A DNA stretch of 64,000 nt from Pedobacter steynii (GTDB taxonomy: Bacteria; Bacteroidota; Bacteroidia; Sphingobacteriales; Sphingobacteriaceae), in NCBI RefSeq assembly GCF_900103665.1, contig NZ_FNGY01000007.1, forward strand, positions 248,001 through 312,000, written 5' to 3'. Below the pieces are notes generated by a model. The model was not told the DNA's origin and did no database searches. It saw only the letters and a list, made by a program, of their open reading frames with translations. The position numbers were made by a program, and so were the translations under genes. This document shows, piece by piece, positions 39,001 through 39,919 of this stretch (within the stretch, counting starts at the first letter, position 1; each line of letters opens with the position of its first letter).

Positions 39001-39845
39001 TTATTTCTTCTTTTATGTAAAGGGGTACCAAATATAAAATCCTGACGGTCGGTTGTTTTACCGAAATAGATCATCAGGGCGGCAATGGTCAATTGCTGGA
39101 GGCTGGATTTGGTTTCTTTCTGCAGCTCTTCCAATAAACGGATGTCGCCCGGAACCAGGTCTACGATCACTGTTCCCGACCTTCGCTGTTCCTGTATATT
39201 GTCCAAAAACCTGCGCTGTAACAACTGCTCAGGTTTGGTTTCTATTTTGTCTTTCCAGTATTTTCCTTCTTCTTTATATTCTTCAGAATGATAATAGGCA
39301 TCTGCTCTCTTTGCTTCCTCCTGATAAGAGACAAACTGAAAATCTGTCTCATTTTTGCTGACCATGGTATTGTATTTACTGGCCACGTAACGGTTCTGTG
39401 AAGACAGGCCAAAACCATCTGAGATGAGGTGATGGTATTTGAAAAAGTAATAATGCTCTTCTTCCTTTAATTTAATCAGGTAATGTTCAAAAAGGACATC
39501 GTCTTTTTTAAGTTCAAAAGCTTTGTTGAATTGTTCTTTCATCCAGACCAGCAATACTTCTTCAGCGCCTTCCTGCTGGCTATAATCGAGCTCTATCACC
39601 TCCAATGTCCTGTAGTTGTCGTCGAACTGAACACGAGGGGTATCCTCTTCGATGTCAAACCTCATCCGGTAAGCATCGAAGACTTCAGGTACCGACTTGA
39701 CTGCGGCAATAAATATTTCTTTTTCTAATGGTCCTATAATTCGGGTATATCCTCCGATATTATAATAAGGATTACCAACATTGATCAGCTGATCCAGATA
39801 AACATCTTTTTGTGCAGGGTGCAAAGGGGACTTACTAATTGACAT
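5865..39845 (-). CDS. Giant eight-module non-ribosomal peptide synthetase, first subunit
   Basis: A single 11326-codon frame from ATG 39845 to TAA 5865. It begins directly with a C domain (residues 1-450; HHLISDGFG; no A or T loading module) and continues as C-A-T-E (five times), C-A-T, C-A-T-E and C-A-T. Every A domain has an intact YTSGSTG-type loop, YGPTE and (F/Y)RIELGEI. Every T domain has GG(D/H)S. All six E domains keep HHLxxDGxSWRIL and EGHGRE. There is no thioesterase or reductase: the protein ends in a short acidic tail (DLADEDATIIEL) suited to docking with the next subunit. It should assemble an octapeptidyl intermediate in the cytosol on phosphopantetheine arms; no phosphopantetheinyl transferase or MbtH gene is visible here. 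No Shine-Dalgarno is seen at the start, as is usual in Bacteroidota. The DNA looks more GC-rich than the flanking genes, which may reflect transfer or NRPS composition. Confidence 0.98.
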   Translation of the reverse strand: MSISKSPLHPAQKDVYLDQLINVGNPYYNIGGYTRIIGPLEKEIFIAAVKSVPEVFDAYRMRFDIEEDTPRVQFDDNYRTLEVIELDYSQQEGAEEVLLVWMKEQFNKAFELKKDDVLFEHYLIKLKEEEHYYFFKYHHLISDGFGLSSQNRYVASKYNTMVSKNETDFQFVSYQEEAKRADAYYHSEEYKEEGKYWKDKIETKPEQLLQRRFLDNIQEQRRSGTVIVDLVPGDIRLLEELQKETKSSLQQLTIAALMIYFGKTTDRQDFIFGTPLHKRRNKKVRDIVGMFTGIMPFKGTYQPELPVGDLIRHITTTQREDYRYLNYQIGDLSRYFKINATEEFLLEVVINYAMIDFNLDFGAGMKASFHEIPTAHGRYPMEIWWKDLGKDQPLRLSIDYQLQFFSEEEMTLLAERLLFILRQFKDRMTAPSGAIDIIPPAELELMQKFNEVTVSYPEHQNLVEIIQDQAIANPNAIAVKFENETYTYEELNAKANRLAHYLQAAGVGKDSLVPVCFDRSLEMLLSILGIMKAGGAYVPIDPQYPADRISYMLEDTGAATLLTTAGLSEKFRNNPAVRLVLLDEEEAQIALQPDTSPENIPAPGDLAYVIYTSGSTGRPKGVMVEHGGMLNHLYAKVNDLQLSASSVVAFTASYTFDISVWQLFSALLCGGTTIIYPAALILEPAKLIAAIDQDKVSIWEVVPSYLATVLQEQYVASLTALEYLLVTGEAASQPVLKQWFSHPFYGRIPVVNAYGPTEASDDICHHIMYETPERINVPLGSPVQNTQLYVLDQQLQLCPIGVAGEITVSGICVSRGYLNLPELTAEKFISHPFDADSAYRMYRTGDLGRWLPDGTIEYLGRIDDQVKIRGFRIELGEIEAELQLCEGIIQSVVAVKTDENGHKRLVAYLISETDFEKELIIAKLKEKLPEYMIPAFFMAIEEIPLTANGKVNKKALPEPDASALMSTSYVGPRNEREQQLAAIWQELLGVFRVGIYDNFFELGGDSITTIQVASRARRLGINVQPKDLFAHYTIAALAEFLSSQVLFKTQAAQEFLSVESGLLPVQQHFFEAETTYKAHYNQHILLEIDKEISAERLDQAVKALVHYHDALRFSYREQEGTIVQQYGDYEPILEEIPFTGVPEDMETLISIQQKRLDLEKGILIHAVRIKGPESRSHHQLLLVVHHLAIDGVSWRILIDDLLLLLQPEAKGKSLSELAGGKTTAYYQWQEALTAYGRTPALSSQLPYWENAIQHYVPVKTDKKTTQQASTADTGTVTLKLSEKLTGALLQDVAQAYRTDINDVLLTALALTLSEWNGASAVSVGLEGHGREAISGDVDTSRTVGWFTSLYPVLLEVKGNDPGVILKNIKEQLRQVPEKGLGFGVLKYLNKEVSLQTEDPWDMVFNYMGKMEETKQEQACRPLWESFGLSVAREYPLRDKIALNCMIRKGVLEFQWDFSKLHFHKKNIKELGANFLEKLEEIISHCKSQTNPSLSPSDYELGGLISVAELDDFLEQEHNGAPRKEQIEGLARLSGLQEGMLFHGLYDDQAGTYIQQFYCGLQDLDEKVFLESWQHLIAQHSILRTAFYHEAFAVPVQCVYREAEMPVVLLDYRKLDSMAQQKAIAEYEREDRLKGFDFTEIPLMRMCLIRLDEHRYQMIWTYHHILLDGWSLPVLLEELLRTYESKVTRTALTLTPNTRYDDYIRYIYRQDKAAAAKYWSKYLENVTEGSLLGFINSTADRNKGFGLYKKEQFRLDKAATTAVQQFAQRHQLTLNTMMQGVWAYLLSRYTGKAEVTYGIIVSGRPEDLPGVERGVGMYINTLPLHTVVEENQAITRWLQILQSGQLESREHQFTTLNEIQRLSGISGDIFDSLLVFENYPVSKVLQEHPWKLRLENIGLHEHTNYPFNIIILTAETIQVDLNYNSSLIDPVYAAGIAQHFQQVLQQFIQLAEGPISAVEMLADPEKEVLLEQFNDTFGDYPALSIADAFREQVGLNPEDKAVLFEDQSLSYAELDERSDRLASYLIGKGVQPGTLVPVCMKRSLDMMTGILAVLKAGAAYVPVDPDYPQDRISFMLQDTAGILALTGSIHQQLLHSISPELELIALDRLELPGEINPLPSVNPGDLAYVMYTSGSTGRPKGVLVSQSNVISLVKEVSYVSLNSDDVLLSTGSPSFDATTFEYWGMLLNGGQLILCSDDVLLDSSLLKAEIRRHKVTKMWFTASWFNQLIDTDIEVFTGLSVVLAGGEKLSAEHVGKMRRAHPETRLINGYGPTENTTFSLTFSIDNSGLIPIGKPLDNRTAYILDAQLRLVPAGLPGEIYLGGAGLSLGYLNRPDLTEERFINAPLLKGQRLYKTGDIGRWLPDGNIEYLGRIDDQVKIRGYRIELGEIENVLQQSELLSQAVVLAKSENGTVKRLIGYVVPEGDFDKEGIVAYLKALLPEYMIPSIWIALDKLPLTKNGKVDKKALPEADVQQLFAGRYIAPRNVIEQDLTHIWQELLRVTPVGIHDNFFELGGDSIVTIQVVSRSKRLGYELQPRDLFACQTIAVLAEVLEQRKAQENFAEQGTLKGKTGLLPIQQWFFDIAGEKTNHFNQHVLLNIAKHITGTQLEKAVASLVNYHDALRFTYRPAEGEQEYGKYQGLLDVEDLSSWSMDQLPEAINAVAEKYQRSLNPELGILIRTVWMQLPEEAEQNRLLVIVHHLAVDGVSWRILTEDLKLLLEDTSSGTTAVVLGKKSSSVRQWQEALLKYSTHSRLISQTAYWENVSKQYVRLKTDYDFTGSVTYSGTSNLSVSLTAVQTRRLLQNVHKAYHTEINDLLLAALAITLSEWNGEQTVTIKMEGHGREDIAKDIDHSRTVGWFTSLYPVSLQVLPGQTEGDLLKSIKEQLHQVPEKGIGFGILKYINRVPALQQSCGDVVFNYLGQVDNVLLAEDILSPATEAAGSPVGKSFNVPDKLYINSSIKGAELEVDWRFSHYHFSAESIAFLASQYLVHLEKLIDHCASAETSNYTPADFGLSGLISYPELDAFMAGLPAGPEQIESIYPLSGLQAGMLFHGLFDASAGAYVEQLSANVGAVDLELFAQSWEYLLRKHTVLRTAFYYDVFNIPVQCVLKDLKIPVGLIDYRELEEAGQEREIQAYMDADRLKGFDFADAPLMRLMLFRLADEQYRLLWSFHHILLDGWSMPVLLEELLTIYESLFIGQQTSGIEQDHYENYIRFIGALDPEEANNYWAGYLSTLTESSLLPFISSTAGHAGGIGQFRTKDLRIASDARAGIAAYTQRNRITLNTLIQGIWAYLLYRYTGRTDVVYGVTVSGRPETMKGIERAVGMYINTLPLHTLINQEEEMGDWLRTIQEEQLRSREYQCTALSDIQRQSPVSGVLFDSILVFENYPVDEAVLARPWKLQLSSVKVKEQTNFPLSITVEAGHEINIRFEYNSSLLSDEEISRISGHVQNILLQVTATENIKLNAIEILSAEEKTQLLSGLNEGNFSYPSKQTLTGLFDAQVAASGKAVALIFKEHQLTYEALDLQAGQLARQLISLGAGRDVLIPIFIERSPEMLISILAVLKAGAAYVPLHTAYPAERIDYILKDINASMILTSRESSALLENQTLPLIFVDEPSVLADEPSAVATPSGSSRSSGTSTIPLPNPLPSDLAYVIYTSGSTGQPKGVLVEHGSVVHLITYQAEKFGIDQRERILQFSNYNFDASVEQIFLALSTGAALVLPDEDTRLDPEALTALLNKEGVTHLHATPGFLETLEAGSYEGLKRVISGGEYCRSTLAEQWKPYVTFYNEYGPTETTVTALEYQYPQSSASLSEGVPIGTGLGNSRAYLLDEQLRPVPAGVTAELYIAGVQVARGYLNRPDQTAASFLADPFVNGERMYKTGDMCRLLPDGNLSYVGRNDDQVKIRGYRIELGEIQNTLEQHPQVKQALVLATADERGNKRLVAYVVPEGTTADRELLMNFLKTRLPEYMVPALWVLLEQFPLNSNGKVDKKALPDPDSEKLSDQEYTGPRNETEQTLALIWEDLLGIAKVGIHDNFFELGGDSIISIQVISRARRSGYGLSPRDLFSCQTIAALAALLEVQEQGSIKAEQGQLSTESGLLPIQQWFLDSEIADHSHYNQHLVFTVDKHVSPAELELALHKLLSHHDALGFAYHQEEGTWHQRYTGASLELEVIEPNQEADFSAALTAKLEVLQEGMDLVRGKLVQAALLLSPDQEEANRLLLVIHHLVVDGISWRILSQDLEQLLQQQSQSVEEVLGPKTSSFRQWYGGLNEYAKSSRLRNQEAYWKKNSRAIEPMVTDHYFEGPVTMDDVRTHIGKLNTEATAQLLKEVPKAYHTEINDILLCALAQTLSAHNNSNTVLLGMEGHGREDLHAELDTSRTIGWFTTMFPVLLQLETETETGTDPGSQLKNIKEQLRQVPDKGIGYGVLKYMSRAESLQGKDTWEVLFNYLGQSGNAGTAGLYTTPHWEQFGSSAGKDVQVQGKLALNSMVIEGELRMYWSYSPLHFEEASIAKLAANYLSNLENLIRHCLEREVPAFSPSDYGLGGLISYTELDQFLDANHQGSVRRGQVESISRLSGLQEGMLFHSLYDQHSLNDQQSAAYAQQPGAYVQQFSAELKDADIDLFIAAWQHLLKQHSILRSAFYYDVFQVQCVYATAEIPVTFLDYSGLTAEEQELAVKHYKGEDLNKGFDFSTAPLMRIALMQLEENRYVFCLTHHHILLDGWSMPVLMEELLNNYEQLSNGKPLQVLKEDRYEDYIRYIERQDKDAAEHYWQQYLDGLQESTLLPFISNQSERTKGHGEYGDEVIHFDAAFTSRLTRYAQQNRVTLNTLMQGVWSYLLYRYTGRTAVSFGVVVSGRPENLPGVESAIGMYINTLPFHGKISLSENISNSLQQIQTEQLESRAYQYNSLSEIQRLSGITGDLFDTLMVFENYPLSKALEAQPWRLKLSNVDVGQQHTNYPLSIIIIAGSEITIDFNYNNLLSSADVKSIAGHFSAALEQMIASEVQTFADLDIFSAAARQQLLHDFNAKSISALPTADVVARFAKAAVLSPAHPAIVFGNEQLSYQELDEQSSRLAHYLRDHGVGAGVLVAVCLERSAAVIISLLGILKAGGAYVPIDPGYPADRILYMLSDSGTDLLISNHALLSGLQVPENVKVLDAADFDVFTKGYPVTAPKAQISLSDLVYVIYTSGSTGLPKGVEITHTGLSNLLSWHLERYELNQQSVSTAAAGIGFDAFGWEIWPTLVAGASLHIIDDELRLSPSGLVDYYSQAEVTHSFLSTVLIPEFVAESRGRDLNLKYLLAGGDRLSAISLEGLGYKIINNYGPTENSVVTTSYELLAGNSELAPPIGIPISHTQVYILNAVNQLSPVGVPGELCIGGAGLAKGYLNRPELTAEKFVPNPFFKERNDRMYRSGDLARWLPDGNIEYLGRIDDQVKIRGYRIELGEIENVLQQSDLVKQAVVMARPDHRGNKQLVAYLIPEGEFKREALIDFLKARLPEYMVPALWASLDKFPLTSNGKVDRKLLPEVDNNAALTDHYEAPRNATELALASIWADLLRVEKVGIHDNFFELGGDSIITIQVVSRAKRAGYEFQPRDLFIHQTLARLAAQLEKSSFKSITGEQGLLSGESDLLPIQQWFFGDAAQVSSHFNQHLLLNIAKNTAAPALEKAIKALIQYHDALRFSYQQSPDGWIQLYGTYEGELELADLQYVSQDQLAEAIREEGNRLQGSLDIEQGILIRALLMKTPETESFDRLLIVVHHLAIDGVSWRILLDDLVLLMEGPAENLPEGPSENPVLTAAKSYAYRQWAGALETYSKRPALLNQENYWKTTTTQYLPLKTEKEDLTAISSGDTASYILTLNALQTSSLLQEAPKAYHTEINDILLSALALTLTEWNESTRISIGLEGHGREDISEAADISRTIGWFTALYPVLLTIGTEKGAADVLKNTKEQLRLIPEKGIGYGVLKYINQSPSLQGKNPWDVVFNYLGQVDNAAGGVGHLSIATEDAGASVGRDFIFQDKLAINSMVRNGELIIDIGYSTKHFTVEGIERIGESYLQHLNALIDHCVSVSSPLATPSDYGLGKVMTYQELDRFLEENVPANANVPGSGSAHGKKRRTLIDRLYPLSGLQSGMLFHGLYDAAAGNYVEQFNTVLTSVNETLLMESWNWVMRRHTILRSAFYYDTFNIPVQCVYKELTLPMSVFDYRHLNAAAQQQALHDYAASDRLEGFDFTQAPLMRICLSRLDEQRTHMLWSFHHILLDGWSVPVLLQELLEAYEELISGNALPLLKEDRYEDYIRFLQQDDQGKAENHWRNYLEPVQEGSLLSFVGTTADRSKGIGTYRLKERVVGKETTALLSAYAQRNHITLNTLMQGVWACLLSHYTGRPDVVYGVTVSGRPEALTGIEQAVGMYINTLPLFVKVADNPLSEWFQSIQTEQLQNREYQYTPLNELQRLAAVEGELFDTLLVFENYPVTEVLEGRKWQLKMEDASITSQTNYPLWLVIMAGAEIHIRFEYNKELLDERQVNMISKHFEQVLLQLASGAVISPRSLSLLGATELQEITSFSQKAVTYREELTFVDLFTEQVIRTPEATALMYEQESLTYQELDERSNQLAHYLIDKGVQKGALVPLCIERSLNMIVGLMGILKAGAAYVPIDPDFPADRISHMLKDTGATIALSSAACKPLLSLSDDQVLSLDSEAGLWNSYPVHAPAVKVTKTDLVYVIYTSGSTGKSKGVLLSHHNLSDYMAGLQDALPVLECRSFGLMSSIATDLGNTVLFTALRNGGALHVFSKAAVNDPDELKSYLSQHPVDCIKIVPSHWKALSTPDFLLLPEKLLIFGGEALSRELVQQIRQSGSNCMVVNHYGPTETTIGKLLHVVKNIYTDQENIPIGKPFSNTKVYVVNANGHLCPVGVPGELLIGGYGVAKGYLNNESLSAEKFITDPFAPESGMRFYRTGDTVKYLPNGNIMFIGRNDDQVKIRGYRIELGEIETALRACELVDQAVVLARADEAGNKRLVGYIVPEGTFDKEAILTYLKTRLPDYMVPMLFVALEKLPLTANGKVNRRALPEPDINALLVSDYVAPRNETEQALVTIWQEVLRLDKIGVHDNFFELGGDSIITIQVVSRARRKGYELNPKDIFTAQTVARLAAQLAVQQSATVDSEQGLLSGSSGLLPVQQRFLQAENPARSYYNQQLSFSLVKDTDLKVLFAAVTELISYHDAIRFAYQEKDGFWTQTYTEQLPELQVIDLQFLDQENFHKEVAIRTLENQERLDIEKGVLCRILLFLSPSIVETHQLCFIIHHLAVDGVSWRILSEDLELLLQHAGQPASVVLGAKTSAYRQWYHALNSYGQGKKFLAQQSYWEEISKAFVPLRTDKQPEGQLRLGEINSYKVELDPVYTDRLLREASKAYRTEINDILLTALLLTLAEWNETATVSIGLEGHGREDIASNIDLSRTVGWFTTIYPVLLEAKNGPGDSLKQVKETLRQIPDKGLGYGVWKYMGSNPAKADKDPWDVLFNYLGQSGSGSSHGNFSRPEWDSFAAASADQTPVSQPLSVAGMIFGDSLQLYWSYSNKHFNEESVAGMADAYLKHLKAILDHCVAQKVTIATPADFGLNGVVSIEELDRFMEEEVEGKTEGTEGKARRTEIESVYRLSGLQEGMLFHGLFDHTAHAYVEQFSGELSGLNVDAFIGSWNHLLKQHSILRTAFYTDAFAIPVQAVYKNVTVPLTLLDYRDKDAVAQQQAILDYEAADLLKGFDFSTAPLMRICLIRLNDQQQHLCWTYHHIILDGWSMPVLMEGLLANYELLLAGKPLPSPAEDRYEDYIRYTEQSDQEKEEAYWRNYLSKVSEGSLLPFISSTADRNKGIGDYRTHVLQLDAGILNRLSRYSQRQRITMNTLMQGVWAYLMHRYTGQQEVTFGITVSGRPDRLPGVERAVGMYINTLPFHITVEGQQTVADWLQCIQKEQLESREFQHLSLNKIQRWAGISGDLFDSLLVYENYPSAPETGQALSLNVENFRKEQHTNYPLTVAVMVAAEITVYFSYNSSLLATADMEAIAGHFNEALQAMVASDHVLLNEIEILSAAQRQELLQDFNAKSISALPTADVVARFAKAAALSPAHPAIVCGNEQLSYQELDEQSSRLAHYLRDHGVGTGVLVAVCLERSAAVIISMLGILKAGGTYVPIDPGYPAERIGYMLSDSGSDVLISNEELFAHLEIPEGIEVLDSADFGSLTEEYSVTAPEQLISLSDLVYVIYTSGSTGLPKGVEITHAGLSNLLSWHLERYELNQQSVSTAAAGIGFDAFGWEIWPTLVAGASLHIIDDELRLSPSGLVDYYSQSGVTHSFLSTVLIPEFVTESRGRDLALKYLLAGGDRLSAISLEGLGYKVVNNYGPTENSVVTTSYELLAGNSELAPPIGIPVSHTQVYILNAANQLSPVGVPGELCISGAGLARGYLNRPELTAEKFVPNPFFKEIVSGYKNAFNHGSVTDQNLSFDQEEYRRIYRSGDLARWLPDGNIEYLGRIDDQVKIRGYRIELGEIENVLQQSDLVKQAVVMARPDHRGHKQLVAYLIPEGDFNREALIDFLKARLPEYMVPALWASLDKFPLTSNGKVDRKLLPEVDANNGLTGQYEAPRSATELALAGIWTELLQVEKVGIHDNFFDLGGDSLLAMRLISASRKILQTEIAVKSLFTYPDIAGLAAYLEQQTPQLLRESIEKQVRPEHIPLSFNQERLWFIDQLEGSIQYHIPAALRLKGYLNRFALEQAIRQIVNRHEVLRTVILEEDGKARQEVLGEDLWQMESIELSAKEQEDASLLPAVLSEFTMKPFDLATDHMLRARLILLGEWDAVLILTMHHIASDGWSVSILVNELAAYYEAFSSGKSNELPAPQIQYADFAIWQRKHLTPELLSKQLNYWKEQLKGTEALQLPTDFQRPSLQSKNAAIHTFALSAELLGQLHLISRQQEATLFMTLLTAFKVLLARYSGQTDICVGSSIAGRGQEETEGLIGFFVNTLALRSEYEPTNSFIDFLQQLKETTLNAYENQELPFEKVVEAVVKERDLSRTPLFQVMFELHNTPEVPELSLGELELTTETVDIATAQFDMTVNMLESNGILNGYITYCTDLYTAATIEKFSRHFETLLKAAVQNPAVPTGALEMLDGKEMEQLLGQFNATETVYPHTETAISLFERQAFLSPYVNAIVFEDQVYTYKALDERAGQLARYLSDKGIGKDSLVPVCLERSEQMAVAILGIMKAGGAYVPIDPAYPAERISFMLEDTQATVVVTSAELKASTEAFATLDAVLIDADWEQIRTWENSVPVQPAAPGDLAYVIYTSGSTGKPKGVMIEHAGMLNHLYAKVNDLELNESTVVAFTASYTFDISVWQLFSALMVGGTTVIYSSAQLLEPAKLIQQVENDRITILELVPSYLTAVLQENIPATLHELRYLLVTGEAVSQPLLVQWFAHKDYGRIPVVNAYGPTEASDDICHHIMWEAPERINVPIGKPVQNMRIYVISNSGQLCPAGVPGEICVSGIGVARGYLNRPDLTASRFVSCPFEAPENRMYRTGDLGRWLSDGTIEYLGRIDDQVKIRGFRIELGEIETVIQQAAGIIQAAVVVKTDESGNKRLVAYVVSEAEFNREQTVAWLKSQLPEYMVPGWFVAMEQLPLTGNGKIDRKNLPEPEQAVLQSHTYVAPRNEQEQLLAGIWQELLHLPEVGIYDNFFELGGDSIITIQVVSRARRAGFNLHPRDLFQHQTIAGLSLRLSTEALGAASGEQGKLEGSSGLLPIQQHYFESASPDLSHYNQSVLLKVKKSVSLEKLAAAVNQLGASHDALGFRYVSTESGWEQQYSADTTALEVTDFSALAIAELHEAIEAHNDQQQSSLDLENGLVFRAVLILTPHAETDNRLLLVIHHLAVDGVSWRILLEDLELLLNGSSLPAYKTASYRQWHTALQGYGNRKKVQNQLAYWTSAQAGTGMSTSAGGLKTTYNWREILTKKDIAQHQVSLDAVFTRQLLQDAPRAYHTVINDLLLSALALTLAGWNGNSRVVIGLEGHGREDIGGAIDISRTVGWFTSLYPVVLDVSTNGHINSNGNTSSNEDPASNGNISSNGETVFNGITASLLKNLKEQLRQVPDKGLGYGVLKYLDKAPALQGKDPWEVEFNYLGQLDNLVSEAEDTLLSGAPESSGKSIADGHSVRELISVNSQIQGGELQMSWSYSSRHFNPEAIATMAENYLAHLRDLISHCVAVAEPVFTPSDYHLGEEISNEELDQFLDAEYQGASRRSQLESMSRLSGLQEGMLFHSLYDDQAGAYIEQFTTILNNLNTAVFADSWAVLLQRHSILRSGFYTNEFKIPVQCVYTQVEIPLSILDCSMMNEEERDNYVHDYEQADRLDAFDLKNAPLMRIRLIRLEENRYRLFWTYHHVLLDGWSLAVLLGELLQVYESLLSGEALVPVAEDRYEDYIRYMERQDEEAASGYWQKYMNGLEEASLLPFISITADRTKGIGEFKDKNLYLDRELTSRLTQYVQRQHITLNTLMQGVWAYLLSRYTGHQEVSYGVIVSGRPDDLNGVEQRVGMYINTLPLRASTANSPVIPAWLQAIQADQINSRQYQYSSLNEIRRWSSVAGELFDSLLVFENYPVDKVFSAQSWKLETEGLSMNEQGNYPLSLVIGTSDEINITFNYNSSLLDTTYVEAMAGHFHAALLEILQLEKGTLDDIEILSAAERSSLLADDNKFDYPADKTMTDLFEEQALLSPSATALVFQDSRLSYAELDARSNQLAHHLISLGAGQEVMIPLFIERSVEMMVGILAIMKAGAAYVPILPDSPAERTAYILADLKAGMILSSSISAENLPETGLPVLLLDDPEGVWSNCSALSPAIGKSPSDLAYVIYTSGSTGLPKGVLVEHGGVINLLTYLAEKFGTDEDDNILQFSNYNFDASVEQIFLALFYGGTVVQLDEETRLNPSALEALLINEKITHIDATPGFLETMAAGNYGGLKRIVSGGEYCRVSLAEKWKPYVRFYNEYGPTETSIVAIRYEYPNDAVLQEGVPIGRAVGNTRAYLLDELLRPVPAGVSGELYIAGVQVTRGYLNLPEQTAAAFLNDPFVSGERMYKTGDICRLLPDGNLSYVGRNDDQVKIRGFRIELGEIINALEQCPLVAQGTVVLKTDDAGHKRLVGYVVAEEADFNQEELIQFLKERLPDYMVPAWWVQIPHMPLTANGKIDKRSLPEPDVTVLTASAYVAARNSTEELLTEIWKELLGLGQIGIYDNFFELGGHSLQVMRMISAIRKTFGTDVSVRTLFELSTIDTLAKYIQLQQDDLADEDATIIEL
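9005..13700 (-). other. NRPS module 7: C(LCL)-A(X)-T-E
   Basis: Residues about 8715-10280. The only LCL-type C domain inside this protein (HHIASDGWS near 13265), matching the lack of E in module 6. The pocket DIWSLTADD equals that of module 1; residue unassigned. The E domain contains an Asn/Gly/Ser-rich insert (9515-9612). Confidence 0.8.
9515..9612 (-). repeat. Degenerate short tandem repeat inside module 7 E domain
   Basis: Several imperfect copies of a 15-18-bp unit (read on + as TTTCCATT(A/G)GAAG with variants) encode alternating SNG/SNE/SSN residues, roughly between YPVVLDVSTNG and SLLKNLKEQL. The other E domains have short, unrelated sequence at this point, so this looks like a local repeat expansion in a surface loop. 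Confidence 0.7.
13700..16910 (-). other. NRPS module 6: C(DCL)-A(Leu)-T, no E domain
   Basis: Residues about 7645-8715. The A domain nearly duplicates that of module 4 (same Leu pocket) but has a 24-residue insertion at about 14351-14433. The T domain (FFDLGGDSLLAMRL) is followed directly by an LCL-type C domain (LSFNQERLWFIDQLEG). L-Leu is therefore predicted. Confidence 0.8.
13850..15600. repeat. Duplicated Leu A-domain segment, copy 2 (module 6)
   Basis: About 1.7 kb covering the A domain and the first part of the T domain is very similar at the DNA level to 23115-24800, often above 90% by eye over long stretches. It is interrupted by a 72-bp insertion in this copy at about 14351-14433. 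Similarity stops inside the T domain just past GGDS. Confidence 0.8.
16910..21490 (-). other. NRPS module 5: C(DCL)-A(Asp/Asn-like)-T-E
   Basis: Residues about 6118-7645. The A domain is of a different subclass from its neighbours: ATDLGNTVLF in place of the FDxS motif, then KIVPSHWKAL, FGGEALS and NHYGPTETTIG. The pocket reads DLT?IGHIG, closest to aspartate (DLTKVGHIGK) or asparagine codes. It is the only A domain in the window without a same-specificity partner. An E domain is present. Confidence 0.7.
21490..26140 (-). other. NRPS module 4: C(DCL)-A(Leu)-T-E
   Basis: Residues about 4568-6118. The A domain has FDAFGWEIW and NYGPTENSVV. The pocket DAW?LGNVV matches the leucine code DAWFLGNVVK apart from one position that is hard to align. 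The C domain carries a Gln-rich insertion just after MLFHSLYD (near 26030-26085). The A domain is nearly identical to that of module 6. D-Leu is predicted. Confidence 0.8.
23115..24800. repeat. Duplicated Leu A-domain segment, copy 1 (module 4)
   Basis: Partner of 13850-15600. It encodes the module 4 Leu A domain and lacks the 72-bp insertion. The upstream limit of strong similarity is near the FNAKSISALPTAD linker at the start of the A domain. Confidence 0.8.
26140..30750 (-). other. NRPS module 3: C(DCL)-A(Lys/Orn-like)-T-E
   Basis: Residues about 3032-4568. The A domain has FDASVEQIFLAL and EYGPTETTV; the pocket reads DAEGIGEVT. Glu at two pocket positions resembles basic-residue codes such as bacitracin lysine (DAESIGSVCK), so Lys or Orn is a tentative call. 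A Ser/Pro-rich linker with two EPS units precedes the A3 loop (28905-29000). The E domain has Ile in DGISWRIL where the others have Val. Confidence 0.7.
30750..35270 (-). other. NRPS module 2: C(DCL)-A(Val)-T-E
   Basis: Residues about 1525-3032. The C domain opens with SGLQEGMLFH and has HHILLDGWS near 34840. The A3 loop is near 33441, with FDATTFEYWG and GYGPTENTTF. The pocket reads DAF, W or S, LGGTF, the valine type. The T serine is near 32300 and the E motif near 31720. D-Val is predicted. Confidence 0.8.
35270..39845 (-). other. NRPS module 1: starter-like C-A-T-E
   Basis: Residues 1-1525. The N-terminal C domain (LHPAQKDVYLDQ, YYNIGGYTRI, HHLISDGFG) differs from all other C domains of the protein and has no upstream module. 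This suggests an N-acylating starter domain. The A3 loop lies near 38005, the T serine near 36830 and the E motif near 36255. By eye the pocket reads DIWSLTADD, which I cannot assign to a residue. The same code recurs in module 7. The E domain predicts a D configuration. Confidence 0.8.
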
Positions 39846-39866
39846 AATTGTGCATGAGTTTTACGA

Positions 39867-39919
39867 TTGGCCTAAAAAATTTTTGATATACTTTCCCCTC
39901 CGGCCAAAATTATTGGCCG
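39867..39919 (-). promoter_or_regulatory. Operator-like inverted repeat upstream of the NRPS start
   Basis: A perfect repeat of CGGCCAA, 5 nt, TTGGCCG at 39901-39919 is followed toward the gene by a further TTGGCC half-site at 39867-39872. Read on the minus strand, the spacer region contains TAATTTTG, which fits the Bacteroidota -7 element TAnnTTTG. A convincing -33 TTG is not seen. The site lies about 55-75 nt upstream of the NRPS ATG (39845). Binding protein and promoter use are inferred. Confidence 0.4.
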
